The position numbers and the translations under genes are program-made. From the NCBI GenBank assembly GCA_029781135.1, contig JAKOXH010000006.1:212830-276829 (forward strand): a stretch of DNA of 64,000 nt, written 5' to 3'. Positions 36,964-45,199 of this stretch are shown here, piece after piece; position 1 is the stretch's first letter, and each line of letters starts with the position of its first letter. The DNA is from Planctomycetota bacterium (lineage in GTDB: Bacteria > Planctomycetota > Planctomycetia > Pirellulales > Lacipirellulaceae). The notes beneath the pieces are model-generated. The model was not told the DNA's origin, searched no databases, and saw only the letters and a list, made by a program, of their open reading frames with translations.

Positions 36964-37803
36964 TTAGGTGGCGCGAGGCTTTCGCGCCACGAAACAGCCG
37001 TACTGCATGGCCCCACTACGATACGCATTCAGAATCGTATCGAAGCGATCCAGGAACAGCACGGAATCGTAACCAACGCAATGTGCCAACCAACGCACGC
37101 GAGAACGTCGCACGCGATCGGCGCAAATTTCCCAGGTTCGCGTCACACGCGTCGTCCAATCGAGTCGCGCTTCGATCCGCAGCCCGGCCTGATCCATCCA
37201 GTGTGCGTAGTCGTCGGCCGTTCCCAATGACGGACAGAAGAACCCTTCACACACATCGTGGACTTGTTGCGCCCGTTCAGGCACGCTCGTATCATCGGCC
37301 AGCCAGGCACAGATGGCCATCGCGCCGCCTGGCTTGAGCCAACTCGCCGCTCGGCGAAAGAACGCCGGCTTATCGAACAAGTGTTCCGTGCATTCGACGC
37401 TCCAAACCACATCTTGCGATTCGACTGGCAGTTCCAACTTCTCCGCATCGGCGCACCGAAACGTGACCCGCTTCGCCACGCCCTGCCATCGCGCCGAGGT
37501 CGTCGCCCACGCCTTCTGCAATGGGCTGATCGTTACGCCCAACGAATGGCAGCCCCGCGACTTGACCAAATGAATCGAGGATGCCCCCATGCCACAGCCG
37601 ATGTCCACCATATTTTGCCCGACTGAAATACCAGCGAGCGTCGCCAATCGTTCCGTCAGTTGCAATTGAGCCTGCCGTGGCGTTTCATCCGCTTCCCACA
37701 GCCCGTGGTGAATATGCGGTCCCCACAACAACCGATAGAACGGCGTCGAAACATCGTAATGGCCGCGAATCACTCGTTTTTCCACGGTGGGACAACTCAA
37801 CAT
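36964..37803 (-). CDS. SAM-dependent methyltransferase (tocopherol/cyclopropane-synthase-like)
   Basis: 279 aa. YDVSTPFYRLLWGPHIHHGL at the start is the hallmark of gamma-tocopherol- and ubiquinone-type C/O-methyltransferases. Motif I is MVDIGCGMGASSIHLVK, then SLGVTISPLQKAW. FRCADAEKLELPVESQDVVW holds the acidic loop, followed by SVECTEHLFDKPAFFRRAAS. RYWxSG-like ends are absent; the C-terminus is MQYGCFVARKP, common to sterol/tocopherol enzymes. It precedes the ICMT-like gene and faces the PKS operon, so it is probably a tailoring methyltransferase for the same lipid. Confidence 0.88.
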   Translation of the reverse strand: MLSCPTVEKRVIRGHYDVSTPFYRLLWGPHIHHGLWEADETPRQAQLQLTERLATLAGISVGQNMVDIGCGMGASSIHLVKSRGCHSLGVTISPLQKAWATTSARWQGVAKRVTFRCADAEKLELPVESQDVVWSVECTEHLFDKPAFFRRAASWLKPGGAMAICAWLADDTSVPERAQQVHDVCEGFFCPSLGTADDYAHWMDQAGLRIEARLDWTTRVTRTWEICADRVRRSRVRWLAHCVGYDSVLFLDRFDTILNAYRSGAMQYGCFVARKPRAT

Positions 37804-37843
37804 GGTGTATCTACTTCTTCTCGAATTTATTCGCGGCAGAAAA

Positions 37844-38635
37844 TTACTTCGTCGTCGCTGGCTTCGCCGCCATCTGTCGCTGCTTCGCGATCCACAGATC
37901 GCCCCAGACCGTCAGTTCATCCGTCACGCCGACCGCGCCCAGCGCCTTCGTGAACGGCGTGATGCCCCATTGCGACTGCAGCATCTTGAAGCCGCCCCGC
38001 AAGTGAATCCAGCCGCCTTGCTCTTCGGTATCGGCCACCACTTGGATCGGCCGCGTCACGCCATGCAGCGTGAAATCGCCGGTCAGCACGTATTGCGGCA
38101 AATTGCGCTGGCTCGGCTTATCGAGCTTCGCGATCTGTTTGATGACAAACGTCGCCGTCGGATGCTTGGCGGAATCGAGCACGTACTCGCCTTGCATGTT
38201 CGCGTTGACTTGCTGTTGGGTGGAGGCGTCGGTCACGCCTTCGAGCCCCACGTACTTGCGCGCGTCCGGCGTATCCGCCGCAAACGACGCCATCTCAAAT
38301 ACCAACATGCCGGCATCGCGCGGTGCGGCGAGGTTGATGCGGCCTTCCTTGAGAAGCCCAACCACACCATGTTCGTGGCCCAGCCCAGTCTTACCAACAA
38401 ACACGTAAACGCGACTTCCGCCCAGGAAGACGTCGCCGACTTCATAGACAATCTGATTCGGCGTCACTGCTACTGGTGTAGCAGCGGCGGCCCCAGGTGT
38501 CGCTATGACACCTTGAGCGCGCGAACTCCGGCAAGTCACTAGAATTAGTACACTGGCGATAAGCCAAGCCGCGATCGCGAATACACTCGGATACTTGCCG
38601 TGAACCCCATCGTCCATGACCACCACCTTTGCCAT
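37844..38635 (-). CDS. YceI-like lipid-binding exported protein
   Basis: 263 aa. A signal peptide occupies residues 1-40 (FAIAAWLIASVLILVTCRSS). The mature part is the YceI lipocalin-like barrel: VFVGKTGLGHEHGVVGLLKE, with the His that YceI proteins use, then YVLDSAKHPTATFVIKQI and YVLTGDFTLHGVTRPIQVVA (the T-x-H-G-x-x-x-x motif), ending GVTDELTVWGDLWI. YceI proteins bind polyisoprenoid lipids in the periplasm. Placed just beside a phenolic-lipid gene cluster, it may carry that product, but this is inference. An alternative start is the ATG at 38617. Confidence 0.85.
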   Translation of the reverse strand: MAKVVVMDDGVHGKYPSVFAIAAWLIASVLILVTCRSSRAQGVIATPGAAAATPVAVTPNQIVYEVGDVFLGGSRVYVFVGKTGLGHEHGVVGLLKEGRINLAAPRDAGMLVFEMASFAADTPDARKYVGLEGVTDASTQQQVNANMQGEYVLDSAKHPTATFVIKQIAKLDKPSQRNLPQYVLTGDFTLHGVTRPIQVVADTEEQGGWIHLRGGFKMLQSQWGITPFTKALGAVGVTDELTVWGDLWIAKQRQMAAKPATTK

Positions 38636-38792
38636 CGCTGGCAGCGAGAATGCAGATTCCGTCGCCCGAATTCAACTCGGTACGTCCAGGCAGTCTATCT
38701 CCGATGTCTATAGTAGAGAAGATCAGTTCGTTCCGACCGGCAACATTGCAGCGCGCGTGCTGGCTACGAAGACGAGAACCGACATGCTGGCC

Positions 38793-39848
38793 TCAGCAGA
38801 TTCGCGGCAACGGCGCGCCGGCCGGCTCATCGAGAGGTATTTGCTGCCCCCACCCGCGGGTGACGACAACTTGCGCCAAACCAGGAGCCACGACTTGGCC
38901 AATGCGGGCAGCTTGGGCCGTTTCAGAAACGCTGCTCAACACGTCAATCGCGCGCTCCACTTCACCACCAGGCACAGCCAAAACCATAGTGCCTTCGTTC
39001 GCCACGTGAATCGGATCAAGTCCCAGAAGTTCGCAAGCGCCGCGCACCTCGGGCGTGACGGGGACGAGATGTTCCGCAATCGCGAGTGTCTTGCCACTCG
39101 CCTCCGCCCATTCATGCAGTACCGCTCCCAATCCGCCGCGCGTGGCATCGCGCATCGCGCGCACCCGGACACCCGCCGACTGCAACGCCTTCACGGCATC
39201 CACCAGCGGCGCACTATCGCTCTGCGGCGGCGGGTCGAGCTCGATCCCCTCGCGCGCCGCCATCACAGCCATACCGTGCCGACCGATGGGGCCAGATACA
39301 ATTAGCTCGTCGCCCACTTCGAGGGCCCGCGGACCCGGCGCTACCACCGTTTCGAACTCGCCGATTCCCGTCGTGTTGACAAACAACTTGTCGGCCGCCC
39401 CGCGCGGCACCACTTTCGTATCGCCCGTGACGACAAGCACACCAACCCTCTTCGCGGCCGCGGCGATGCTCGCCAGCACACGGCCCAGCACGTCGATCTC
39501 CAAACCTTCCTCGATGATGAACGCCAAGCTAATCCAGCGCGGCCGCGCGCCCGCCATCGCCAAATCATTCACGGTGCCATAAACGGCCAGCGACCCAATA
39601 TCACCGCCCGGAAAAAACAGCGGCGACACGACGAAACTGTCGGTCGTCATCGCCAACTGCCCCCGCATGGCCGGTAGCACCGCCGCATCACCAGCCAGTT
39701 TCAGAAATTCATTCTCGACTGCTGGCACGATCTGCCGCTCGATGAGCTGCCGCATCAGCCGGCCACCCTCGCCATGCGCAAGCAACACGCGATCGCCTGC
39801 CGCAGGCACAATCACCGGACAACTCAGATTTTGCCGCGACGTTTCCAT
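38793..39848 (-). CDS. hypE: Hydrogenase maturation protein HypE
   Basis: 351 aa from the ATG at 39848, which has GGAG 8 bases before it; upstream codons come from a repeat element and are not counted. DSFVVSPLFFPGGDIGSLAV is the ATP-binding PurM-type start, VYGTVNDLAMAGARPRWISL the next block and VVTGDTKVVPRGAADKLFVN the Mg-ATP part. ATRGGLGAVLHEWAEASG follows, and the C-terminus is GAPLPRIC with the terminal Cys that HypF carbamoylates. HypE dehydrates the thiocarboxamide to thiocyanate, giving the CN ligands of the [NiFe] centre. It is the last gene of the hypF-C-D-E set. Confidence 0.95.
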   Translation of the reverse strand: METSRQNLSCPVIVPAAGDRVLLAHGEGGRLMRQLIERQIVPAVENEFLKLAGDAAVLPAMRGQLAMTTDSFVVSPLFFPGGDIGSLAVYGTVNDLAMAGARPRWISLAFIIEEGLEIDVLGRVLASIAAAAKRVGVLVVTGDTKVVPRGAADKLFVNTTGIGEFETVVAPGPRALEVGDELIVSGPIGRHGMAVMAAREGIELDPPPQSDSAPLVDAVKALQSAGVRVRAMRDATRGGLGAVLHEWAEASGKTLAIAEHLVPVTPEVRGACELLGLDPIHVANEGTMVLAVPGGEVERAIDVLSSVSETAQAARIGQVVAPGLAQVVVTRGWGQQIPLDEPAGAPLPRIC

Positions 39849-39883
39849 CACTACACTCCGATCGGCGTCGAATGACTCGTTTC

Positions 39884-39968
39884 GGGTGCCATGTCCACGG
39901 CTTTGCGTGGGCATGGAATTCACCAGTATAGCATGGCCACGTCGGCGGCCTCCGTGGCCATGGCACCC
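39884..39968 (+). repeat. 85-base element (GGTGCCATG.CCACGGCT), copy 1
   Basis: Begins GGGTGCCATGTCCACGGC, has an inner TTTGCGTGGGCATGG and ends GGCCACGTCGGCGGCCTCCG then TGGCCATGGCACCC. It carries two nested hairpins. A near-identical copy lies at 56296-56390 inside the second hypA. Confidence 0.85.
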
Positions 39969-40007
39969 AAAGACAACACCTCAACCCCTTCCGTGCAAAG
40001 TATTGCT

Positions 40008-41120
40008 TCACGATGCGTTTGAGGTTGCATTCGTCCGCCGCGGCGAATACCGATAGTATGCCGCACAGGCCCCTTCGGCGGAAACCATCGGCGCGCCCAT
40101 GGGAGCATCGGGCGTGCAGCGTGTGCCAAAATGTTCGCACTCGGTCGGCCGAATCCGGCCCGTGAGCACGTCACCGCTACGGCATTCGCATGGCTCCTCG
40201 ATAATGGTTAGCGGCGTCCCAAACCGGTTCTCAGCATCGAACTGGGCGAAAGAGTCTCGCAAGCGAACGCCACCTTTCGGTACCACACCCAGTCCGCGCC
40301 ATGGACGATCGCAGATTTCATACACATCCTCGATGATTGCCAACGCCTCGCGATTTCCCGGCGCAACCACCGACCGGCCATAGCAATTGACGACCCGCGC
40401 CTCGCCGCGTTCCAGTTGGCGAACGCATTCCAGAATTCCGCCAAGTAAATCCACCGGTTCAAAACCAGTGACCACAACGGGCATACGAAACCGCTCGACG
40501 AATTCGCGGTAACAATCGAAGCCGGCGACCGTACACACATGGCCCGCCGCTAAAAAGCCTTCGACCGAACTGTCATCGCTCGCCGCCAGCATTTCCATTG
40601 CTGGTAACACACGCACGTGCGACACCAACATCGAGAAGTTCTTCAGTCCCAACTTGGCCGCTTGATGCACGGCCAACGCCGTCGCGGGGGTCGTCGTCTC
40701 GAAACCGACCGCGAAAAAAACGATCTCTCGCTCGGGATTACGTTCCGCCAGCCGCACGGCATCGAGCGGCGAATAGACGATCTGAACATTGCCGCCGTCT
40801 GCCCGAGCTTCCAGCAAACTCCCTCGACTCCCCGGCACCCGCAGCATATCCCCGAAACTGGTCATGGTGACATTCGGCCGCCGGCACAAGTCGATCGCCT
40901 GGTCGATGGCCTCAAGCGGCGTCACACACACGGGACACCCGGGCCCGTGGATCAGTCGCACTTGTCCTTCCAGCGCGGTATCGATGCCGTAACGCAGAAG
41001 CCCATGCGTTTGCCCGCCACACACCTCCATGAGCGTCCACGGCTGCGTCACGGTCTGTCGGATCTCGTCCAACAGCCGCTCGCAATGCTCCGGCCGCCGA
41101 TATTCGTCTACGTATTTCAT
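40008..41120 (-). CDS. hypD: Hydrogenase maturation protein HypD
   Basis: 370 aa. LMEVCGGQTHGLLRYGIDTA and LIHGPGCPVCVTPLEAID contain the Cys residues of the Fe-binding CGGxH and GPGCPVC motifs. MTSFGDMLRVPGS and FFAVGFETTTPATALAV follow, then GRSVVAPGNREALAIIEDVY and a [4Fe-4S] set toward the end (CECRSGDVLTG, CTPDAPMGAPMVSAEGACAA). HypD, with HypC, holds the Fe(CN)2CO precursor of the [NiFe] centre. The gene is preceded by a 135-base tandem-repeat and G-rich gap instead of the usual tight hypC-hypD junction. Confidence 0.96.
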   Translation of the reverse strand: MKYVDEYRRPEHCERLLDEIRQTVTQPWTLMEVCGGQTHGLLRYGIDTALEGQVRLIHGPGCPVCVTPLEAIDQAIDLCRRPNVTMTSFGDMLRVPGSRGSLLEARADGGNVQIVYSPLDAVRLAERNPEREIVFFAVGFETTTPATALAVHQAAKLGLKNFSMLVSHVRVLPAMEMLAASDDSSVEGFLAAGHVCTVAGFDCYREFVERFRMPVVVTGFEPVDLLGGILECVRQLERGEARVVNCYGRSVVAPGNREALAIIEDVYEICDRPWRGLGVVPKGGVRLRDSFAQFDAENRFGTPLTIIEEPCECRSGDVLTGRIRPTECEHFGTRCTPDAPMGAPMVSAEGACAAYYRYSPRRTNATSNAS

Positions 41121-41122
41121 GG

Positions 41123-41165
41123 GGACGGGGGTCGGGGGTCGGGGGGCGGGGACCAGGGGCTAGTG
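41123..41165 (+). other. G-tract cluster, candidate G-quadruplex
   Basis: GGGGACGGGGGTCGGGGGTC followed by GGGGGGCGGGG: at least four G-runs of three or more within 35 bases, just upstream of hypD. The G-rich strand is the plus strand, so the hypD mRNA would carry the C-rich version and only the DNA could fold as a quadruplex. Confidence 0.55.
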
Positions 41166-41178
41166 ACGCGACCGACTT

Positions 41179-41262
41179 AACTTATCCAACATCCAACATC
41201 TAACATCTAACGACTAACATCTAACGACTAACGACTAACGACTATCAACTATCAACTATCCA
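41179..41262. repeat. Degenerate tandem repeat (CCAACATCTAACGACTAAC)
   Basis: About ten units of 7-9 bases (CAACATC, TAACATC, TAACGAC, TATCAAC) run without interruption between hypC and hypD. The unit drifts along the array. A short piece of the same kind appears at 63785-63806. Confidence 0.75.
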
Positions 41263-41498
41263 CCCTCATCATCCAACTCCAACTCCTCCAACGCCTTCAA
41301 GACCCGCTCCGCTTCTTCCGCATTGATCCGGCTAATCGCCAGCCCCGCGTGGACCAGAACGTAGTCGCCGGGCTGTGCCTCGGGCACGCAGGCAAAACTC
41401 ACGTTGCGGCGCACGCCGGCAAACTCAACGAGCCCGGCCGCGAACGTCGGCTCCGTCTCGGTCACTTCAACAACTAAGCCAGGAACTGCGAGGCACAC
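41256..41498 (-). CDS. hypC: Hydrogenase assembly chaperone HypC
   Basis: 80 aa from a GTG start. The N-terminus is MCLAVPGLVVEV with the essential Cys2 that binds the Fe intermediate and the large subunit. VEFAGVRRNVSFACVPEAQP and DYVLVHAGLAISRINAEEAE are the standard HypC core. The acidic C-terminal tail LEELELDDEGG is normal for the family. It works with HypD in assembling the [NiFe] cofactor. The GTG is one base beyond the hypF stop codon. Confidence 0.95.
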   Translation of the reverse strand: MCLAVPGLVVEVTETEPTFAAGLVEFAGVRRNVSFACVPEAQPGDYVLVHAGLAISRINAEEAERVLKALEELELDDEGG

Positions 41499-41499
41499 G

Positions 41500-43797
41500 T
41501 TACGAACTCACTTTCGCCGCTGCAATCACCAACTGCCCCGCGGCCAGGCCGCCGTCATTCGGCGGTATCGTGCCGGGCAGACCCAAGGACTGCGTCGAGT
41601 GGCTCATCATCTCGGCCACCAATTCGGTGAGCAGCTTATTCTGAAACACGCCGCCCGAAAGCACCACCGGCAACTTATTCCAGCGCCGGCACACGTTCAC
41701 AATACCATGTGCCAGCGTGCGGTGGAACTTCATCGCCAACGTGCCGGGGTCGATGCCCCGTCGCTGGTCGTCGATTATACCAATAAACAGCGGTCGCCAA
41801 TCCAGCTCCGACAACTCGTCCTCGGTGACCGGAAATGGATACCACCCTTTCGCGCCTTGATCCGCAGCCGCCTCCAGTCGCATCGCCGCCTGGCCTTCGA
41901 ACTCGCTCTTTGCGATCCCCAAAATTAGCGCCGCCGCCGCGTCAATCAAACGACCCGCGCTCGAGGTGATCGACGCCAACTTCGACCGGGCCGCTATTTC
42001 CCGCACTTGCGCCATTTGTTTCGCATTGACATTCCAATCGGAATTCTGGGTTTCACTATGCGATGCTCCTAGATGGCTGCATACACTCACCGCGATGCGC
42101 CACGGCTCGCGAATTGCCGCTTCACCACCGGGCAAAGCGAACGGCCGAATCCGGGCAACCCGTTCGAACTCGCTACTGGTCGATACCAGAAATTCACCTC
42201 CCCAAATCGTGCCATCGGTACCGTAACCCGTCCCGTCCCAGGCCACGCCCAGCACCTGGCGATCGAGCCAGCCGTGCTCCAACATGCCCGCGGCAATATG
42301 GGCGTGATGATGCTGCACCGCCAGCCGCGGCACCGATTGCCGCAACGCCCACTGCGTGGTGAAGTACTCGGGATGCATATCATGCACGAGCAATTTTGGC
42401 CGGAAGCGGTAGAGCGAGAGCCAATCCTTGAGATGGGCCAAATACCGCTCGCGTGCCGGCAGCGATTCCTGATCGCCGATGTGCGGCCCCAGCACGCACT
42501 GCGAACCATTCGACCATGCGGCCGCCGCCTTCAAAAAACCGCCCAGCGCCAGGATCGGCACTTTCGTCTGGATTTCGAGCGGCAGCGGCGCAAGGCCGCG
42601 CGCCAGGCGAATCGTAACTCGTCGGCCCGCGATGACGCGCACCACGCTGTCGTCGATCGGCCGCACGATTTCGCGATTGTGGTGCAGCCAACCATCGGCC
42701 ACGGACCCCAACTGCTTTTCCGCTGTATCATTTTGGTATGCCAGCGGCTCACCTTCACGGTTGGCACTCGTGCAAACAACCGGCCGCCCGATCGCACTCG
42801 CCAACAGCGCATGCAGCGGCGTCGTCGGCCGCATCAGGCCAACCCACTTCAAATCGGGATGGATCGACGCCGCGAGCTTGCTATCGCTCCGCCGCCGAGC
42901 CAGCACAATTGGGGCCGCCGCATCATGGAACGCGGCTAGTTCCGCCGTATCGAGATGAGCCAGTTTGAGAGCCATCTCAACCGAACTGACCATGACTGCC
43001 AACGGTTTTCCGCGCCGACCCTTGCGATAGCGCAGCTTCCCAACGGCTTCTTCGCTCAATGCATCGACCACCAATTGGTAGCCGCCCAACCCCTTGAGCG
43101 CCACGATCTTCCCGGCCTGGACTTGCTCGACTGCCGCGGCCAATGCGGCATGCCCCACTTGCTTCGTATTGAGGTCACTCAGCCTATATTCAATGTGCGG
43201 CCCACATGCCGGGCAGGCCGTCGTTTGCGCATGAAACCGGCGGTCGCCCGGCCGCTCGTACTCGCCGCGGCAATCCTCGCACAGCGGAAACTGGTCCATC
43301 ACCGTGTCGTTCCGCTCAAAGGGCATTACGCGGATCACGGAGTATCGCGGCCCACATTGCGTGCAACTGGTGAAGGGATATGCGCGCCGGCGATCGGCCA
43401 TCGCAAAGATTTCCGCCGCGCACTCCTTACAGAGTCCTCGATCCTCCGGCACACGCGCGATCAGCGCGCCGGTCGTCGGCTCCTTAATAATCGTGAAACT
43501 GCGATGCCCGGCCGGCGTGAGCGTTTCCGATTTGAGCTTCGACACCAACGCCGGGCGCGGCAAGGAACTCAGCAACTCGCAGTCAAATTCGTCCAGCGCC
43601 TGTTCCGGCCCTTCCACCTCGATTTCTACGCCTAGCGACGTGTTCCGAACCGTGCCGCACAAATTGAGTCGGGTCGCGAGACGATAAATGGCGGGACGCA
43701 CGCCCAGCCCTTGCACGCCGCCCGAGAGCAGCACCCGCCGTGCCGCAATCTGCATTGCGGCCGTCGGCCGACCATTCTCAGAAACATTCTCTCTCAT
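41500..43797 (-). CDS. hypF: Carbamoyltransferase HypF
   Basis: 765 aa. The acylphosphatase domain starts with RVLLSGGVQGLGVRPAIYRL (VQGLGVRP instead of the usual VQGVGFRP). The zinc fingers follow: CKECAAEIF..CTQCGPRYS and CEDCRGEY..CPACGPH. The YrdC-like domain has KIVALKGLGGYQLVVDALSE and RPVVCTSANREGEP. The C-terminal Kae1-like carbamoyltransferase has VQHHHAHIAAGMLEHGWLD, GVAWDGTGYGTDGTIWGGEF and VVLSGGVFQNKLL. HypF converts carbamoyl phosphate to the thiocarboxamide on HypE. All domains are complete. The ATG at 43797 is chosen; a later ATG (MQIAARR) is possible. Confidence 0.96.
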   Translation of the reverse strand: MRENVSENGRPTAAMQIAARRVLLSGGVQGLGVRPAIYRLATRLNLCGTVRNTSLGVEIEVEGPEQALDEFDCELLSSLPRPALVSKLKSETLTPAGHRSFTIIKEPTTGALIARVPEDRGLCKECAAEIFAMADRRRAYPFTSCTQCGPRYSVIRVMPFERNDTVMDQFPLCEDCRGEYERPGDRRFHAQTTACPACGPHIEYRLSDLNTKQVGHAALAAAVEQVQAGKIVALKGLGGYQLVVDALSEEAVGKLRYRKGRRGKPLAVMVSSVEMALKLAHLDTAELAAFHDAAAPIVLARRRSDSKLAASIHPDLKWVGLMRPTTPLHALLASAIGRPVVCTSANREGEPLAYQNDTAEKQLGSVADGWLHHNREIVRPIDDSVVRVIAGRRVTIRLARGLAPLPLEIQTKVPILALGGFLKAAAAWSNGSQCVLGPHIGDQESLPARERYLAHLKDWLSLYRFRPKLLVHDMHPEYFTTQWALRQSVPRLAVQHHHAHIAAGMLEHGWLDRQVLGVAWDGTGYGTDGTIWGGEFLVSTSSEFERVARIRPFALPGGEAAIREPWRIAVSVCSHLGASHSETQNSDWNVNAKQMAQVREIAARSKLASITSSAGRLIDAAAALILGIAKSEFEGQAAMRLEAAADQGAKGWYPFPVTEDELSELDWRPLFIGIIDDQRRGIDPGTLAMKFHRTLAHGIVNVCRRWNKLPVVLSGGVFQNKLLTELVAEMMSHSTQSLGLPGTIPPNDGGLAAGQLVIAAAKVSS

Positions 43798-43830
43798 CGT
43801 CGCCGTCAAGTCTGAGCAACTCGCTTATCC

Positions 43831-43864
43831 TCCCTCTCCCTCTGGGAGAGGGTCGGGGTGAGGG
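43831..43864. repeat. CCCTCTCCC/GGGAGAGGG hairpin element
   Basis: CCCTCTCCCTCTGGGAGAGG then GTCGGGGTGAGGG. It is the same family as 15942-15973 and 61609-61642. Confidence 0.8.
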
Positions 43865-43900
43865 TGTCTTGGAGAAAGGTCATGCACTTATTCGTTCGTT

Positions 43901-43999
43901 GGGTGGCATGCCCTCGCTCGCGCCAGCATGCTCACGCGAAAGAGTTACGTCTTACCGCGAGCGTGGGCATGTCCCTATTTCGCGAGAGCATGCCACCCT
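43901..43999 (+). repeat. 95-base element (GGTGGCATGCCCTCGC), copy 2
   Basis: Reverse-complement partner of 35990-36085: GGTGGCATGCCCTCGCTCGC at the left and CGCGAGAGCATGCCACCC at the right. Internal differences are concentrated in the loop. Confidence 0.85.
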
Positions 44000-44016
44000 C
44001 CGACTTCCTTCCCATC

Positions 44017-44856
44017 CTATTGCCGAACGGCCGCCGTTTGTTCCTCCACTTCGTGTTTCCGTTCCGCCACGCCCCGCAAAATAAAATCGTACCAGGCATC
44101 CAAACCCACGCCCGATCTCGCCGAAAGCTGCACCAGTTCTGCTTGAGGGGCCACGTCGCGAATGTTCTTCACCGCCAAGTCCACATCGAAACCCGCCGCT
44201 TCCGCCATATCCAATTTCGTCAGCACCACCACATCGGCCAATTTGAAAATCGGCGGATACTTGAACGGTTTATCTTCGCCCTCGGTCACCGACATCAACA
44301 CCACGCGGGCCGCTTCGCCCAAATCGAACGACGCCGGACACACAAGATTGCCCACATTCTCAATGAACAATACATCGAGCGCAGCGAGATCGAGTTGATG
44401 GCACGCCCGATGAACCAGGTTCGCTTCAAGATGACACATCGTGCCCGTCGTGATCGGCACCACCGGCGCGCCTCGGCCTTGCATTCGCCGCGCATCGTTG
44501 TCGGTCTGCAAGTCGCCCACGACCACTGCCATCCGCAACTTCGCCGACAATTCATCGAGCGTCCGCTCCAAGAGCCGCGTCTTCCCCGCACCGGGCGACG
44601 ACATCAGGTTCAGCGCAAACACACCCTTCTGCTGAAAATCTTCCCGGTTATGCCACGCCTGGTGATCATTGGCTTCCAACAGCGATCGCTCGACGGAAAG
44701 CGTGCGGCCCTGGCCCGCATGCGGCGGATGATCGTGCACCGCCGAATCGCCTTGGTGATGATGCTCGTGCGCATGGCCATGCTCGTGAGCAAGATCGTGT
44801 CCGTGCGCATGTTCCGTCGTACTACTTCCGGGGCTGCAACCACAATCTCGACACAT
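44017..44856 (-). CDS. hypB: Hydrogenase nickel incorporation GTPase HypB
   Basis: 279 aa from the ATG at 44856. The N-terminus MCRDCGCSPGSS contains the high-affinity nickel site CxxCGC. A His-rich nickel-storage stretch follows (HGHDLAHEHGHAHEHHH). The GTPase core has Walker A NLMSSPGAGKTRLLERTLDE, the metal-switch VVGDLQTDNDARRMQGRGAP, DVLFIENVGNLVCPASFDLG and VVLTKLDMAEAAGFDVDLAV. It delivers nickel to the large subunits, driven by GTP. The His-rich tract suggests nickel storage. It is preceded by hypA in the same operon. Confidence 0.96.
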   Translation of the reverse strand: MCRDCGCSPGSSTTEHAHGHDLAHEHGHAHEHHHQGDSAVHDHPPHAGQGRTLSVERSLLEANDHQAWHNREDFQQKGVFALNLMSSPGAGKTRLLERTLDELSAKLRMAVVVGDLQTDNDARRMQGRGAPVVPITTGTMCHLEANLVHRACHQLDLAALDVLFIENVGNLVCPASFDLGEAARVVLMSVTEGEDKPFKYPPIFKLADVVVLTKLDMAEAAGFDVDLAVKNIRDVAPQAELVQLSARSGVGLDAWYDFILRGVAERKHEVEEQTAAVRQ

Positions 44857-44857
44857 G

Positions 44858-45199
44858 TTACGATACCTCAAGTGATACGAGTTCCAACTCACGCCCCGTT
44901 TCGATCTGTCGGCTGATCTCGCCGCATCGCGGACACGCGTAAATAATATCATGGGGGCGAAAATCCAAGCCACAGCGTTCGCACCAACATTCGGCCGGCA
45001 CCCGCTCCAACTGTAACTCCGCTCCTTGAGCTGCCGTGCCCGGTGACGCCGCTTCAAACGCAAATTGCAAGGCCTCGGGAACCACGCCCGAAAGGTCGCC
45101 CACCCGCAGCTTCAGCCGTTCAATGCGCGAAGCGCCGGCATCATGCGTCTTGGCGAACGCGATCTCAAGCACCGCTTGCATGAGGCCGGCTTCATGCAT
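44858..45199 (-). CDS. hypA: Hydrogenase nickel incorporation protein HypA (full-length)
   Basis: 113 aa from the ATG at 45199. MHEAGLMQAVLEIAFAKTHD supplies the nickel-binding MHE at the N-terminus, and the zinc site is CERCGLDF..CPRCGEIS near residues 75-95 (CxxC pairs). The VGDLSGVVPEALQFAFEAAS core is standard. It hands nickel to HypB and the large subunit. It overlaps the preceding protease gene by 8 bases and leads directly into hypB. A second, chimeric hypA exists at 56136-56429. Confidence 0.95.
   Translation of the reverse strand: MHEAGLMQAVLEIAFAKTHDAGASRIERLKLRVGDLSGVVPEALQFAFEAASPGTAAQGAELQLERVPAECWCERCGLDFRPHDIIYACPRCGEISRQIETGRELELVSLEVS

Larger units (their letters stand above)
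43798..44016. other. Repeat-filled gap between hypB and hypF
   Basis: Two repeat elements fill this gap inside the maturation operon: CCCTCTCCCTCTGGGAGAGG at 43831-43864 and the 95-base element at 43901-43999. No gene was seen. Confidence 0.75.

Noticed and set aside
39849..39923. 25 extra N-terminal codons for HypE
   Set aside because: They run into the 85-base repeat element; the ATG at 39848 has a proper ribosome binding site.
41179..41262. Possible CRISPR array in the tandem repeat before hypD
   Set aside because: Units are 7-9 bases, drift along the array and have no spacers; no cas genes are nearby.
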